A stretch of DNA of 64,000 nucleotides. Source: Cladobotryum mycophilum. Taxonomy: Eukaryota; Ascomycota; Sordariomycetes; Hypocreales; Hypocreaceae. How positions within the stretch are numbered: the first letter of the stretch is position 1; the number at the start of each line of letters is the position of its first letter. Of this stretch, positions 12,499 to 24,445 are shown piece by piece. The stretch spans positions 1,240,001-1,304,000 of the forward strand of contig CM071590.1 of the NCBI GenBank assembly GCA_036429605.1, written 5' to 3'. The notes beneath the pieces are model-generated. The model was not told the origin of the DNA, did no database searches, and saw only the letters and a list, made by a program, of their open reading frames with translations. The position numbers and the translations under genes were made by a program.

Positions 12499-13125
12499 TC
12501 ATCATTAGCATGGAAATGTACGATGATGATTATGGTGCGTATATCGCTTGGAGATGGGGTAGCTTGGTAGCGAATTTTGATCGAGATGTGCTGATCGCTA
12601 AAACCTTTCGCAAAGGGAAAAAAAAAGGGGGGGGGGAATACACTGAGCTTTGTTTATTGCTGGGTACTCCGTAACATGAAAAAAGCGAATATTGAATGCT
12701 TGTAGGTAAAAAAAATTATGCATTGGGTTGTATAGATGTGCGTTTCCATTATTTCTGTACCCTGTACCGAGTAACAAATCTTCTGGTTCTTCCACAGCTG
12801 CTGGGTCAACACAACAATGGCAATCCTCATCCTCAACAAGCGATGTTTACCCTCCCCCTTTTAATATTCTCATGCCTCGTGATGGAGTGGGCGTTGCAGT
12901 CATGACCTAGCTCATCTGCTTGCACACCTTCATGGTCGCTGGGAGAAAAAAAGAGAGAATTCAGGGGTACTGATATGAAGGCCCACAAACAACTGCTTGT
13001 CTCAGTATTGGAGTTTTAGAGATGCACTCGCCCTACTCCGCACGTCTTGAATCTATTTCTTTGCCAAGGTAGAACCATTTTCATCATCATGTAGCGTAGA
13101 CCCAACATCTAGACACGCAAGTCCC

Positions 13126-14381
13126 TCAATGTAGATGAATATCGGTTGGGTTCTTCGCCGAAGAGACGATATTCTCCCACGGCTGTGGCAAAGGTGGAGG
13201 ATGCGGCGGGTCGATAATGACCTCTGCCTGCTCTGTAGTTTCCCTCATCTCACCATCCTCGCCCAAAACCGACCAAGTCGCCTCCATATCACTCGGTTTT
13301 CTGTGGCCCCCTCCGTCATCATCGGGGCACCTCTCCCTCTCCAGCTTCATATCCATAATCAGGCTCAATTCTGGGCAGTACTCAAAGATGTCCTTTCGAT
13401 GTGCCACATCTCCCCATACTTGCTCATTCAGTTCAGACCCACCACCTTGAACATGATAGCCCATGGGTTTTTCTATGTATACACCTTCGACGGAGAGAAC
13501 ACCGTCCAGCTTGGATGCCACTCTGGCTCCGGGAAGGACCCATAGTCGCTTACCAAACCACTCGTCTTCTGGCTCAGAGTCGTTGAAGCGGGATTGAAAG
13601 TCAAGGACTCGCTTAATTACCGAAACGCGCCGAAGAGTGAGCCCACCGTTTCCAGAGAATCGATCGTCTTCGGTGCTATATGATAAGGCAGGTTAAGTAA
13701 CCAGTGTCAAGGGGGTTGATGTTATTCAGTTGACATACCGAGGCGAACCAGCCCAATCCCAACCAAGCCAATCATCCAGGCTGATTTCCGAGTTTGCACA
13801 CAACAGGCTGTCATACTCGTACTTTAGGATCCATTCAACTCCCGGGAGAAACTCGTCGTAGAATCTCCTGTCCGTCAACATTCGGAAAATATCTTCCTTC
13901 GTCTCGATACTCCAGGGATTAGGCAGTTCCATCAAGTCGAGCTTACCAATGACTTGGTGGTTCTTGATGGCATAAGGTCTGCTCACGGTAAACACACTTT
14001 CGCGGGAGCCGATGAAGAGAAATCGCCAGTCGGGGGGTACGACGGAGATCATGTGGAGGATCTGAGGGACGAGGTGGGGGAGAGGCCGAGATTCGATTAG
14101 CAGAGCGAGTTTCGAAGTGTTGAAGTTGTTGTGAGGGTCATCCGTTGTTGGCCAGTCCAGTTTGATATTGGGTATCATCTTTCGAGCTTCCTGGACCCTG
14201 GCCTTGACCAAGGGCTTGTATGTGGGCAAAATATGTCCTACCGACCAGCTTGTAATGTGTTGGAATCAGTTTTTAGGAACATTCAACATCTTGCATTCAC
14301 TCACCAGAAAATCAACAGGATCATGAGCAGAAATCGGACTGGAGTCAGAGCAAAGACCGTCGAAAAGCGTCTTCTCGACAT
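13126..14381 (-). CDS. DUF5672 family protein, probable type II membrane protein
   Basis: The DUF5672 family is found in fungi and other eukaryotes; its biochemical role is unsettled, though a glycosyltransferase-like fold has been suspected. The ATG is at 14381 and the exons are 14381-14305, 14248-13739 and 13675-13126. The introns are 56 nt (GTGAGT) and 63 nt (GTATGT...CATATAG). Together they give 379 codons including the stop. Residues 16-30 are hydrophobic after a basic start (MSRRRF), suggesting a signal anchor that puts the rest in the secretory lumen. Family landmarks are LALLIESRP, HMISVVPPDWRF, DSLLCANS, DDWLGWDWAG, GNGGLTLRRV and EKPMGYHVQGG. The Pro- and acid-rich tail is less conserved. 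A divergent paralogue starts only about 355 bp away. The family call is firm; the enzymatic function is not known. Confidence 0.83.
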
Positions 14382-14736
14382 GGTGCTGTAGCGATCATCC
14401 GAGACCAGTATGTTTTCCGAGGATGCAACAGGAAGAGTCATTCATCGAATACAGAAAACTCTGACGCCATCTTGCAGTCGAAGATGAATTTGGAAGAAGA
14501 GGAATCTGCCATGACGCGGAGCGGTGAGGTCGTTGGAAGCTTGGAGACTTGGGGAAGGAGGCATCACCGGGACTAACCTGCCATTCACAAAACAGCCGAG
14601 TCGTCCAGTTCAGAACCTCTAAAAACTTCAACTTTTTATTATTAGTAAAGCTCACTGAACGGAACCACCAGCAATCCCTTATTCTGACCATGAATTGATT
14701 TTGTTCCGGAATCCCTTTCGCTGTCGCGCAACCGAA
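14382..14736. promoter_or_regulatory. Shared intergenic region between divergent DUF5672 genes
   Basis: About 355 bp separates the start at 14381 (-) from the earliest supported start at 14737 (+). It must hold both core promoters. I see no clear TATA box or CCAAT pair. Co-regulation of the two paralogues is an inference from the head-to-head arrangement. Confidence 0.5.
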
Positions 14737-15943
14737 ATGGTCTTACATATTAATGGTCAACGATGGTATCCCCAATTACCAGCGTCGCCCCTAAGGTCTC
14801 GAAGAACCCGCTCCGCGATCATTTGGCTGGGCTATCTGTTCGTCAAAACTACAATAATAATAATAATAACATAAACCATAAAGAGAATTTAGGAATTATA
14901 ACTAACATGAATTCTTTTTGTAGGTTTTTGGTAATGCTTCTCTTGCTTCTCACCTCCGAAAGTAACGGCCTCGGCAATTACCTCCTGCGCATTACTCTCC
15001 AACGCAGCACCAGGAACAACACCCTACGTTCCTCATACAACGCCTCCAAAGTCGCCCTCCTCATAGAAAACCGTCCCATGCAAGTCCTCGCCCCCTTGAT
15101 GCTACACTTCATCTCCGTCGTCCCCCCGACTGGCGCTTCCGCTTCATGGGCTCCTACGAGTCCGTCGCCGCCATCAACCGCTCCGTCGCCATCCGCCACC
15201 ACGTCGCCGCTGGGAAACTCGACCTCACATATATACCCTCCAACATGAGCACAGTAGGTCAGGAGATGATCAGTCGCTTCCTCACTACTCTGTGGCTCTA
15301 CGAATCTGTCCTGCAGCCCGCCGAGTGGTTGCTTCTCTTCCAGACAGACTCGATGCTCTGTGCCAATAGCAGGCACAACCTTGATGACTTTCTCGAGTAT
15401 GACTGGGTCGGTGCCCCGTGGAACCCTAGCGGTCGATGGGGCGGCAATGGTGGTCTGTCCCTGCGAAGAGTGAGCCGCATCATCGACATTCTGCGTAACC
15501 AACAACGAGCTCATGATTCCGAGCCTGAAGACGTCTGGCTCAGCGAGAGACTTGCCCACCATCCTGATGGTAAGGTAGCCAACGGATCCGTTTCCCTCCT
15601 CTTCTCGGGAGAGGTGAATAGTGGTCTGCCAGAGCATGTTTCCAGGCGAAGAATCTTGGACAGCACCGCTTTTGAAAACGAAAGCACTATCGATAGTGAA
15701 TACATCGAGGGTATCGATGATTGGAGAGATGGTTTCTACGAGCCCATGGGCTATCACACAGGTGGCAGCGGTGCTTGGTTACATGGCGAAATATGGGGGA
15801 CTCCCGAACTTAGGTCACACATATGGAAGTATTGCCCCGAGATCAAGATGACGCTGGCAATGGATGTAGCTCAATACGTACCTGGTAATTGTGGTTCGCG
15901 ATGGGCAAGGAGTGTAGCTGTCGATGGCGATGCAAATGTATAA
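14737..15943 (+). CDS. DUF5672 family protein, paralogue of the neighbouring gene, broken by a -1 frameshift
   Basis: Two frames together encode one DUF5672 protein. The first runs through SKVALLIENRP and MLHFISVVPP. The second resumes with WRFRFMGSYESV, DSMLCANSRHNLDDF, DWVGAPWN, GNGGLSLRRVS and EPMGYHTGGSG, ending at TAA 15943. The break is in a C6 run at 15122-15127; seven C would restore VVPPDWRF, as in the paralogue. The start is uncertain. An ATG at 14763 and one at 14907 are in frame. However, a branch-like CTAAC plus TTTTTGTAG (14902-14923) suggests an intron from 14766 (GTATCC) to 14923 with the ATG at 14737. That model gives about 349 residues and a short N-terminus leading into the hydrophobic anchor LVMLLLLL. 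The gene is either a pseudogene or carries a sequence error. Confidence 0.72.
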
Positions 15944-16176
15944 AAATTCAAAAAGATATGAGCATGCGCATGAGGCGAATTAGGGATGGGTTGAAACATG
16001 GATATTACTGCGTCTAAGAGTACACTGTTTCATCGTCTTGCCATTACAATCAACCACTGCCCTGATCCGTCCATATTTTGAGTTACAACAAGAATTGCCC
16101 ATATCAACAAACATAAAAACCATGATATCCATAAGCATACAATCATCCAACATTTTCAGTGTACTGGTGCATCATT

Positions 16177-18010
16177 TTAGCCGGCAACAGCGCGACCCAC
16201 GGCACCAGCAAGCTCACCGAACAAAATGCCCTTAAAAACACTCTCGCCCATGTTCTGCGTCCAGGCTCCGGCCCCTCGCAACTTCTCCTGCCAGGCGCGC
16301 TTCTGCTTCTCGCTGAGCTCCTCCCATGACTTGGCTTGGCCGTGGACATCCTCATCATGCACATCGAGCTTAATATCGCCTACCGCGCCACCATCGATAG
16401 CTGTAGCGGGGTGCTCAGATTCCCACATCACTAGAGTCTCGCCTTCAGGTTTGGCGGTACCGGCTAGTTTGGAAACCAGGTACTCTTGAGAGGAGAAGTA
16501 TTCTGGTGTGTGGACTGGATCGCGGAGCGAGCCGTAAAGTCCAGGAAGGAATCTGTGCGCATGAATGACGGGCTTGCTCTTGCCATAGATTTCAAGAATA
16601 CCCTGCCCAACAATAGCCAGGATGAGAACCATGATGCTCAAAGTGATGACGACGCCACGGTTAGAAGGCGCCTTTGAGCGCATGGCGATGACATATCGCT
16701 CTGGTTTTGGTGGAGCCTTGGGATTCCCAGCAGCTTTGTCGACATGCTTCTTCAGGGGGATACTATGTACTGCAAGGTTCTTGTGGAGCGTTATACTAGC
16801 AAGCTTAAGGAATTGCGTCCGTGTAGATGATTTCGGAGGGACAGGGTTGGAGAAGGCGACACCAGTAATATTCTCTTCAAAGTGAGCATTCTTGAGTGCA
16901 TAGAGAGGGTGCAGGTTGAAGAGGATCCCTATCGATGAGAGAATCTTGTGCTCGACGGTGTACAGATATATGGAAGAGTCGCTAGCTGCCACAGCGATGG
17001 CAAATTGTGTGTCGCTAGTGGGTGTTGCGGGGGATACATTAGCGACAGCCAGTGCCGTCGCGGAGATCCTCTTGGGAATGCGGACGTTTGCTGCAATGCG
17101 GGCCTTTTCGTGGCCGGGAGAAGGGAGCCTGAATCCTTGGATAAGAGCACCGCTCTGTTTGGGGAGATTGGAAACAGCGAGGAGGAAGTCGGGTGTCAAG
17201 AAGCGGAGAGTTCGAAACGCGGGTCGTTCGCCGTGATCATCTTGCATTGTATAGATAAGTTCCGGCTCGCTGTTCTCCTTGCCCACCTTGACCAAATACA
17301 GCTCATACTTGTAGCAAAAGGCTACCAGATACTCTCCCTCTCCGGTTTGAATAATGTCCAACTCTTCTGCATCTCTTGGTAGCTCCATGACACCTCTGAT
17401 CTTGGGCTTGGGCACCGAGGCGTCAAAGACAACAAGTTGTGGATCTTTTCCGAACCCCGAAGCCGCTGCACCGACTTGTCCTGAAATGCGCAACACTCGC
17501 TGGTAAGTCTCTGCATTGGGCTTCTCGAAAAAGGCGCTGCGTGAGAGCTCCGTGACGATGACTTCGGGGGTCTTTGCACCCGCTGATGCGCGCGCCTTGG
17601 ATTGCTCGATGGCTAGGGCTCGGAGGTGGTGGTTCGTCCCCTTCTCGACTTCTTGGGGGCTTGAATTGACGCCTGCAAAAATGTATGATGTTTTGCCCTT
17701 GCTGCCGGCAAAGGCAAGGGACATGACGCTGTCTTCATCGCGAGAAATTTCGAACTCGCCGGCTATGCGCAATTCATCCTGGCTGGCTGTCTCGAGAACC
17801 GTCTGGGACAAAAGCCTGGTTAGCATTTGCGCCGCTTCTAAGCTCGAGGGTTTGGGCTTGGATTCAACATACAATCTTGTTGCCTACGCCACTGCGCGAA
17901 GTACCGCCGCCTCCACCGACGACCAGGCGATTCGCATCTTCGGGGTCGAAGCTGAGGGAGTAGAGGGGGTAGTCGAGCGCTATGCTCGCGCGGCGGAAGG
18001 GAGAGGCCAT
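16177..18010 (-). CDS. SEC12: SEC12-like guanine-nucleotide exchange factor for SAR1
   Basis: SEC12 is an ER membrane protein whose cytosolic beta-propeller exchanges GDP for GTP on SAR1, starting COPII vesicle assembly. The ATG is at 18010. Exon 1 (18010-17873, 46 codons) joins exon 2 (17802-16177) across a 70-nt intron (GTATGT...GCTAAC...CCCAG), giving 587 residues. Near residue 31 the run VVGGGGGTSRSGVGNKI matches the glycine-rich potassium-binding loop of yeast Sec12. WD-like blades follow, then one transmembrane helix at about 429-452 (GVVITLSIMVLILAIVG). A lumenal tail of about 135 residues completes the type II topology. The next gene upstream, the aldehyde dehydrogenase, is on the same strand 1.2 kb away and is functionally unrelated. 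Its substrate GTPase SAR1 lies at 60.4-61.3 kb. Confidence 0.85.
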
Positions 18011-19247
18011 GGCCAGTCTGTTGGTGCGCCGATAATTGCGTGCAGGCAGGACAAATGCAATAGAGCTGCAATTGCGACTGAAGGGGCCTGAAGATGACGA
18101 TGATGCGAGTCTTTGAAGTTGGAGGGGGTGCGTTCGTCGCTGAAAAGGGAAAGGCCAGATATGAAGTCAGCTGGAGACGTTCTTTCTGCAGTTACTGGGG
18201 TCGTGATTGCAGCTGGTGGCGGACGTTGGGAAGGAACAGTAGCAGCTACTGCCAATAAGAACCTAATTAGGACCTCATGATGATATAATTGATAAAACTT
18301 ACCTAATTTGGCAACCAATATTAATTAATTAAAGACTTGATATTTCCATTTTTGATGTTGAAAATTGAAAGTTGAAAGGAGGAAACAAGTTCATTTATTA
18401 AATTATTTGGTACCTAGTGAATTATTCTTTGTCGTGTGTCGGCACCTTTGCGTGCGAGGTTGTTAGTCCTGATTTGACCTGATCATCACCAGGATTGCTG
18501 AAGAGTAAGGATTCTCCCCTATAAAAGGCATCCCATGGCCCTTAATTATCCATGGAGAATCCTACTTGGTTCAGTGGGAAAATTCTATTTGGCTTCAAAA
18601 AGTAATATCTGCCAAGTTATCAGGACTCCACGTTCGGCCATGTTCGATTGCCTTAAGGGAACTCCATTCTGGCTATTCCGTCGGTGCTTTCTGACCGACT
18701 CACTTTGCCAAATACAACATCTGTAATAGATTAAACTACAAAAAGATACAAGCATAGGCTTATGTTGATCGTTTGTGTTAAAATGAGCTACCCGTCCCAC
18801 CTGCTCTCTTGTACGTGATCAATCTATATGTTGGGGATATTCATACAACATTAGCCTCCAAGACCAGACGAGCTGTACTACCACACAAGAGCTATAGTAC
18901 ACCTAAATGCACGAACCTGCATAGAACCGAGATTTCGTATGAGTGTTCATTGTGTTAAGAAGTCTATCTGGGTAAATGAATCGTCTAAAACGAAGCATAA
19001 AGGCCACTATATAAGTTCAGTCAAAGCCCAAATAAACCCACTACAATGACCATGATATCGCCACATAGATTTATAACGTGCCTATATCTGTTTTTGATTG
19101 AAGCAACAGGCTCTGGAATGCATCATTAGTTGAGCCATTCATAGAGTTTCCATACCTGCCGTCATCAACACTCACCTACCACCGGGTCGTACATCGCCTC
19201 TTATCCACACCACCCCAAACACCTCATTCCAAACAAATACAAAACAT
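18011..19247. other. Intergenic: SEC12 promoter and aldehyde dehydrogenase 3' region
   Basis: This 1.2-kb stretch contains no supported gene. It is AT-rich from about 18300 to 19200. The SEC12 core promoter should lie near 18011-18350, but no clear TATA box or other element stands out. Confidence 0.6.
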
Positions 19248-20913
19248 CTACTCATTCGTCAAATTCACATGCACCGCCTTGACCGTGTAATACCCCCTCA
19301 ACCCATCCTCCCCCAACTCCCTCCCCAGCCCGCTCTCCTTCACGCCCCCAAACGGCACCCGAAAGTCGGAATCGTTGCTGCTATTCACCCACACCATGCC
19401 GGCCTCCAGGTCCCTCGCCACACGGTGGGCTCTCCCCAGATCCCTCGTGAACACGGCGCCCGCTAGTCCGTACCTCGTGGCGTTGGCAATCCCTACCGCC
19501 TGCTCCTCGGTACTGAACCGCGCAATCGCCGCGCAGGGACCGAAGATCTCCTCTTGGAACACGGGGGCGGAGGTGTCCACGTCGGTGAATATCGTCGGGG
19601 GTGCGAAGAACCCTCGGGATGGGACGTCTTCGCCGCGCGGGTGGATAACTGTGACGCCAGACTTGCGAGCTGAGGAGATGTACGACAGGACTCGGTCTGC
19701 CTGTGCCCGGCTGACCTGCGGGCCCTGAAACGTTCGCTCCTCGAAGGGATCACCAAGGACCGATGCCCGCGCAGTGTACGCCTTGAACTTGTCAACAAAG
19801 GCGTCATAAATGCGATCCTGAATCAAGAGCCGCGATGTCGCCGTGCACACTTGCCCCTGGTTCTCCATGATACCCGCGTGCGCCCACCGCACCGCCTGCT
19901 CCAAGTCCGCATCATCAAACACAACCAGCGGCGACTTCCCCCGTCTCCAGCGTCACCGCCTTCATGTTCCCAGCAGCCATCCGTATCACCTCCTTTCCTG
20001 TTGCCGTACTCCCCGTGAACGCAATCTTGTCCACCCCCGGATGTTGCGCCAGTGCCGCACCGGCCTCCCCCACGGCCGTTGATGATATTGACAACGCCCG
20101 GGGGAAACCGGCTTCGCGAATGAGTCCCGCCACGTAGAGCATGGAAAGAGGCGTCTGCTCGGCCAGCTTTAGCACGACCGTGTTTCCACAGCACAGTGCC
20201 GGGCCCAGCTTCCACGCCGCCATGTCCAGGGGGTAGTTCCAAGGGATGATTTGCCCGCACACCCCGATAGGCTGCTTGAGCGTATATGCCATCTTTCGCG
20301 GACCGACATCGATGACTGAGCCCGGGTTCTTGTCCGCATACCCGGCGTAGTAACGCAACACTTCAGAAAAGTGCGGCACATCAAAAGAGCGCGAGACGGA
20401 CAGTGGTTTCCCATTGTCCAAGGTCTCAATGGCTGCGAGCGTTTCGCTGTGCTGATCGATAAGATCGGCTAGCCTATTCATGAGGCATCCACGCTCTGTG
20501 CCCGAGAGAAGTTTCCATGAGGGGTGCTTGAGTGCCTGTCTGGCCACTTTGGTTGCTTTGTCAACATCTGTCTCTTTGGCCGCAAAGACAGAGCAGATAT
20601 CCTCCTCGGTACTGCATGAGAGTAGTGGACCTCGTTAGCCAGAACAGAATACCGTGAGTTTGTCGCAGACGTACTATGGGTTGACCGCCGTTATCTTGTC
20701 GCCACCTTCGCTCTCGATAAACTCGTTTCCAATGAATAAACCTAGCGGTTGCGTCCACTTGATGCCATTCGGTGCCACCAAGTCCGTTTTCAGTGTTGCC
20801 AGAGGTTTGGAGTAACTGAACCCTCGATTAGGCACCTGATGGAGGGCTTTTCTACCAAAGGTACACAGTCTAGATGCCCTTGTAACCCTCCAATTCAACA
20901 TCGCCGTGACCAT
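19248..20913 (-). CDS. NAD(P)-dependent aldehyde dehydrogenase, probably mitochondrial, with three frame breaks
   Basis: The product would oxidise aldehydes to carboxylic acids with NAD(P)+. The ATG is at 20913, with exons 20913-20675 and 20611-19248 and a 63-nt intron (GTACGT...ATGCAG). The first residues (MVTAMLNWRVTRASRL) are basic and hydroxylated, like a mitochondrial presequence. ALDH landmarks follow in order: IPWNYPLDMAAWK, GFPPGVVNIING, FTGSTATGK (cofactor loop), the LETGG glutamate, the catalytic cysteine in NQGQVCTATSR, EEIFGP and PFGGVKESGLGRE. The frame changes three times, at the G5 run 20100-20104, the C5 run 20067-20071 and the C5 run 19938-19942. Restoring six, seven and seven bases there gives a normal protein of about 535 residues. 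All catalytic residues are present. It is a sequence error or a young pseudogene. The substrate is not predictable. Confidence 0.8.
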
Positions 20914-22464
20914 TTTCCCCGATAGATTTCTCCGTGTGTACAAGGTGAGCCTGCGCTTCAAGCTTATTCGCTCGACCTGACGAATAACCAGTGCTGCGAC
21001 GGGAGCAAGAGACAAACCTAGAACTGCACGGGTTGAGAATCACCTCACTTGGTCTACATTAGAAGCCAAGAGGAGTATAGAAATAGAACGACCACAGTTG
21101 ATATGCCAATTGAGTATAATTGCATCCACCGTCGGCCATGCCGGTAATGTTGTAGTTGACGCCATCAAAACAAACAAAAACCACATTCAACAATTACAAG
21201 TACATCAAATTACCCCACATTCGGAATGCGGCTCCCACTCTCCGATTTGGACTCGGTTTGTTCACGGCTCGACCTGTCAAGGCGTTATGTCATCAATTAC
21301 TCTTTTATGAAGCAATTGATGATGATATTGATGTTAGCCATGTACAGTTTGTTTATCAATTAGCTGCATTCAGGCAGTCGACGATATTCTTGAAGCGTTC
21401 TTACTAGTCAATAATCTCAAGTAATTTCATTCATATTCCTATCAAAGACATCATTACACACTCATCTAAAAGAAAACTCTCGTTTGAGGCCCGACCAAAT
21501 TTCACGTCACCACCTTGTTCCTTACAATTTGTTTAGTCCAATGGCACAACCATTTATATAATGCCTAGCAACTTCTACACTCAACAATCGTCAAGGTAGG
21601 AGTCATCAGGCCCAAATACCATATCAATCCGGTTCATACACATCTAGAGTACAACACCTCCTGAGGCTCTCCGGAATGGGTCTGTATCCAATCTGGTATA
21701 TATCCCTTTATCTAATTCAGAGCATAATTCAACATCTTCCTAGCCACTAGTGGCTTGAGAATATAATCATAAACCAAAAACCACCAAAACACCTCGTTTT
21801 TTCAATTTTCTGCTCCCCTCCAAATCTCTCCATCCTTCTGCAGCATTCATCCCTAAGGGTATCTTTTCTCAAATCCATAGATAAGCGCTTTTTGACGGGT
21901 ATTGTGCCGATATAAACAAAAAAAATGTTGCTGGGATATCTGAAACTGTAGTTTGCATGTGTGTTTCAGAGGCAGGCGAGGTTCTCTTTAAACCCAGCCT
22001 CCGCTCTGAAACAATCGAGCAAAGTCGTAGTCGAAAAGGACAAAAGAGAAAAGAAATAAAATAAGATAAACATCAAGACGTGTCCTCGTCCCAATTCGAC
22101 CGAAACTTGTCAGGCAAACAGCGCCAAGCTCCAGTAATCCAGCATAAAGAAAGTGATGATCGAACAAAATAAAATAGCAAAAGATTGAATCATAAGAATA
22201 TAAAAATAAAATAAAAACCATGACAAGGACGAATTACTACACGTAAAGTCAGAATGTCAGTTGCCCGACGGAGAGTGTATTTGCGCTGCTGTAACCAGAA
22301 ACCCAAAGATTAGAACGTTATATTCGACATCGAAGTAGTAATTCAGCTGAAGTGAGTAAACATATGTGGTACGTTAAGTTGTTTGAGCGTGCCGTGTCGT
22401 TGCCGTTCCCAGCACGGACAGAAAAGGGTTTTTTTTATAGAGTTGGAAGAAACACGGCGCAAGG
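20914..22464. other. Intergenic: aldehyde dehydrogenase promoter and bZIP 3' region
   Basis: This 1.55-kb stretch contains no supported gene. Its left part is upstream of the aldehyde dehydrogenase start at 20913, and its right part follows the bZIP stop codon. The interval 21700-22260 is AT-rich and typical of a fungal 3' untranslated or spacer sequence. Confidence 0.6.
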
Positions 22465-24445
22465 CTATTGCCATTGATGGGTATCATGCGGTTTTCGTGA
22501 TGTTGCCCAGCCGGTTTCATAATGTGTTGACTGAGCGGCTCTCCACTGCCCGGTCCTGAGGTCTTGCTCTTGTGGTTGCCCCGAGGGTAGACCCTGACCA
22601 GAAGATGCATGTCCCTCCATAGCCCGTAACGGTGGGAGTCTCTCTCCACTAGCAGACGATGCAGCTGAGGGCGGTCGCGGAGGGATTCCATAAGCCTGAC
22701 TATGCACCGATGGTAAGCCGTGTTGCATAGCACCTGATTGGGAGGCATATACCGGCGTCGAGAACTCGGGTCGTTCCTCCGTTCGACGACGCTGTATGGG
22801 TCGATCAATGGATGATCCTTCGCTAGAGTAGCCCTGGTTGGGTGTGGGTATATGTTGTTGGGTTATTGGGCTCCTATCGCCTAGCGATCCCACGCTTTTT
22901 GTTGACACGGGACTCGGTGGCCCGGCAGCATGGTTGCTAATAGACGGTGTTCGAGCAACCACATCCCTGAGTCGGTTACGTTCGTCGCGATAAAAGTCCC
23001 GCTGTTGTATGATATCATCCATCTGCTGCATCATCTGTTGCCGCTCGTCCTTGAGGTCTTGGAGCTGCTTCATGTTCTCTTCTTGTAGAGTCTTCTTCTT
23101 CCTACGATGGCGTGTTGACGCCTTGGCATTACGCTGTCGCTTCTCATCTGCTTTCTTAGATGCTTGAGAGTAGTCAACCTGAACAGGAATCGGCGTGTCA
23201 CTTCCAGGCAAGGTCATAAAGGCTTGCTGCGGTTCTACACCAGAAAAACCTTGGCGACGCAACATTTCCGGCCAAAGCGAAGATCCTTCCGTCGGTGACT
23301 CCATCCTCGACATTGGTCGACTAGGTGGTGCCGGTGGCGCTCCATGCTGGAACTGCAATGGAGCATGCAACACTTGCGATCGGCCTTGTAGATCACCGGG
23401 TGGAGGTATTGTTGGGGGTGTTATATGTGGAGCATCCAATGGTCGAGCTAGAGGCTGTGAAATTGACCTTGGCGGCGTCACCATTGGAGTATGTGTTCTC
23501 GCTGACATACCAGGAGGCTGGTGTAGCCCGGGTGGTAGTCTCGGCTCGTCGGCAGTGTCTGCTTCGTAGGGACGTTTGGCGGGCATTGAGTTGGGAACCA
23601 AGGATTGTTGTTGACGTGGATCAAAATCTCTCGGCGGCCCAGGGTGACTAATGCTCATCGCTCGTGGAGGCCTTGGGCTGAGAACTTTTCTCGGGTTATT
23701 GAGAGAAGAGAACGCAGGGTAGTTGGTAACGGGAGAATTGCGCTCAGACATCGGCGGTCTACCAAAAGGAGTCACACCAGCGGTAACAGGCGTTGCAGGC
23801 AACGAATGGGTTGCAGCATGGCCCGGGTAGATGGGTCGAGGAGCGCCGTAGGGCGTCGAAGATGGTCCTGACAATGTACCATCAGACTCTCTCGACCTTG
23901 ACGAAGGTCTCCCACCGGCTTCAGAACTCATGGGGCGCGGCTCGGACGGATTCAGAATGTTGTGAACTCCCAATGATTTTGGGGGTAGTTGTTGACCCAT
24001 TCGACTAAGGTCAGTAGAGGTCACGCCAGCAGACTCATACCGTACATCGCCGCTACCAGACTGAGGAGCGTAGTGAGCCGACGACCCCTGGTCGTTTCTG
24101 ACGGAAGATATTGAGGAGCGGCGAGACGCTGGGCGAGGGCCAGGTCCCCTCTGCGACATCGAAACCTGATCCCCTACGCAGTCCTGGTCGCGAGGACCGG
24201 TACATTGACCCCTTCCCTCGGCACCAATCGCAAAGTCGCGGCTCTCGTTCTTCGGGGATGCGTTCTGCGAAAGGCTTCTGGATGGCCAAGAGGGTGTAGA
24301 CGGTGTTCTCGGCGAGTTTGGTGTCGGTGCGCCTGTAGAGTCAGTGACTACAGACCCAGGACTATCCTGAGCGGGAGCAGGCGTGGCCCGGTGCCGCAGG
24401 TCTACAGATGAGTTCGCCAGGGCGGACGTATAGAGGTTGGACCGG
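22465..24445 (-). CDS. bZIP transcription factor (first exon unresolved)
   Basis: This is a nuclear DNA-binding protein. The frame is uninterrupted from the TAG at 22465 up to an internal ATG at 24159 (564 codons). It stays open without an ATG to about 24558, still coding Ser/Pro/Thr-rich sequence (STGAPTPNSPRTPSTPSW). An upstream exon must therefore supply the start. One possible acceptor is ATTCCCAG, ending at 24446. A candidate first exon is 24889-24792 (ATG to a GTGAAG donor); its phase matches but the evidence is weak. The basic region (about 23085-23150) reads KRQRNAKASTRHRRKKK, fitting the bZIP signature N-x2-A-S-x-R-x-R. It is followed by a heptad-like coiled coil with Leu, Met and Ile. 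Both flanks are disordered and rich in Pro, Ser and Gln. The factor's target genes cannot be told from sequence. Confidence 0.78.

Larger units (their letters stand above)
1037..13125. other. 12-kb gene-free region upstream of MED15
   Basis: I find no convincing coding gene, tRNA or rRNA here. The part next to MED15 (about 1037-2400) is presumably its promoter and leader. The rest holds microsatellites, C/G homopolymers, a dense GTAC cluster at 2187-2320, a five-unit decamer at 8378-8427 and several copies of ACTTGTAGTAC. One long open frame (6062-6823) is listed separately with low confidence. Nothing resembling a transposase, reverse transcriptase or terminal inverted repeat was recognised. 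Confidence 0.7.

Noticed and set aside
14978..15757. 259-codon minus-strand frame over the + strand DUF5672 gene
   Set aside because: It is the antisense shadow of clear DUF5672 coding sequence.
20995..21015. More upstream start for the aldehyde dehydrogenase
   Set aside because: The extension begins with TTG, not ATG. The ATG at 20913 gives a plausible mitochondrial presequence.
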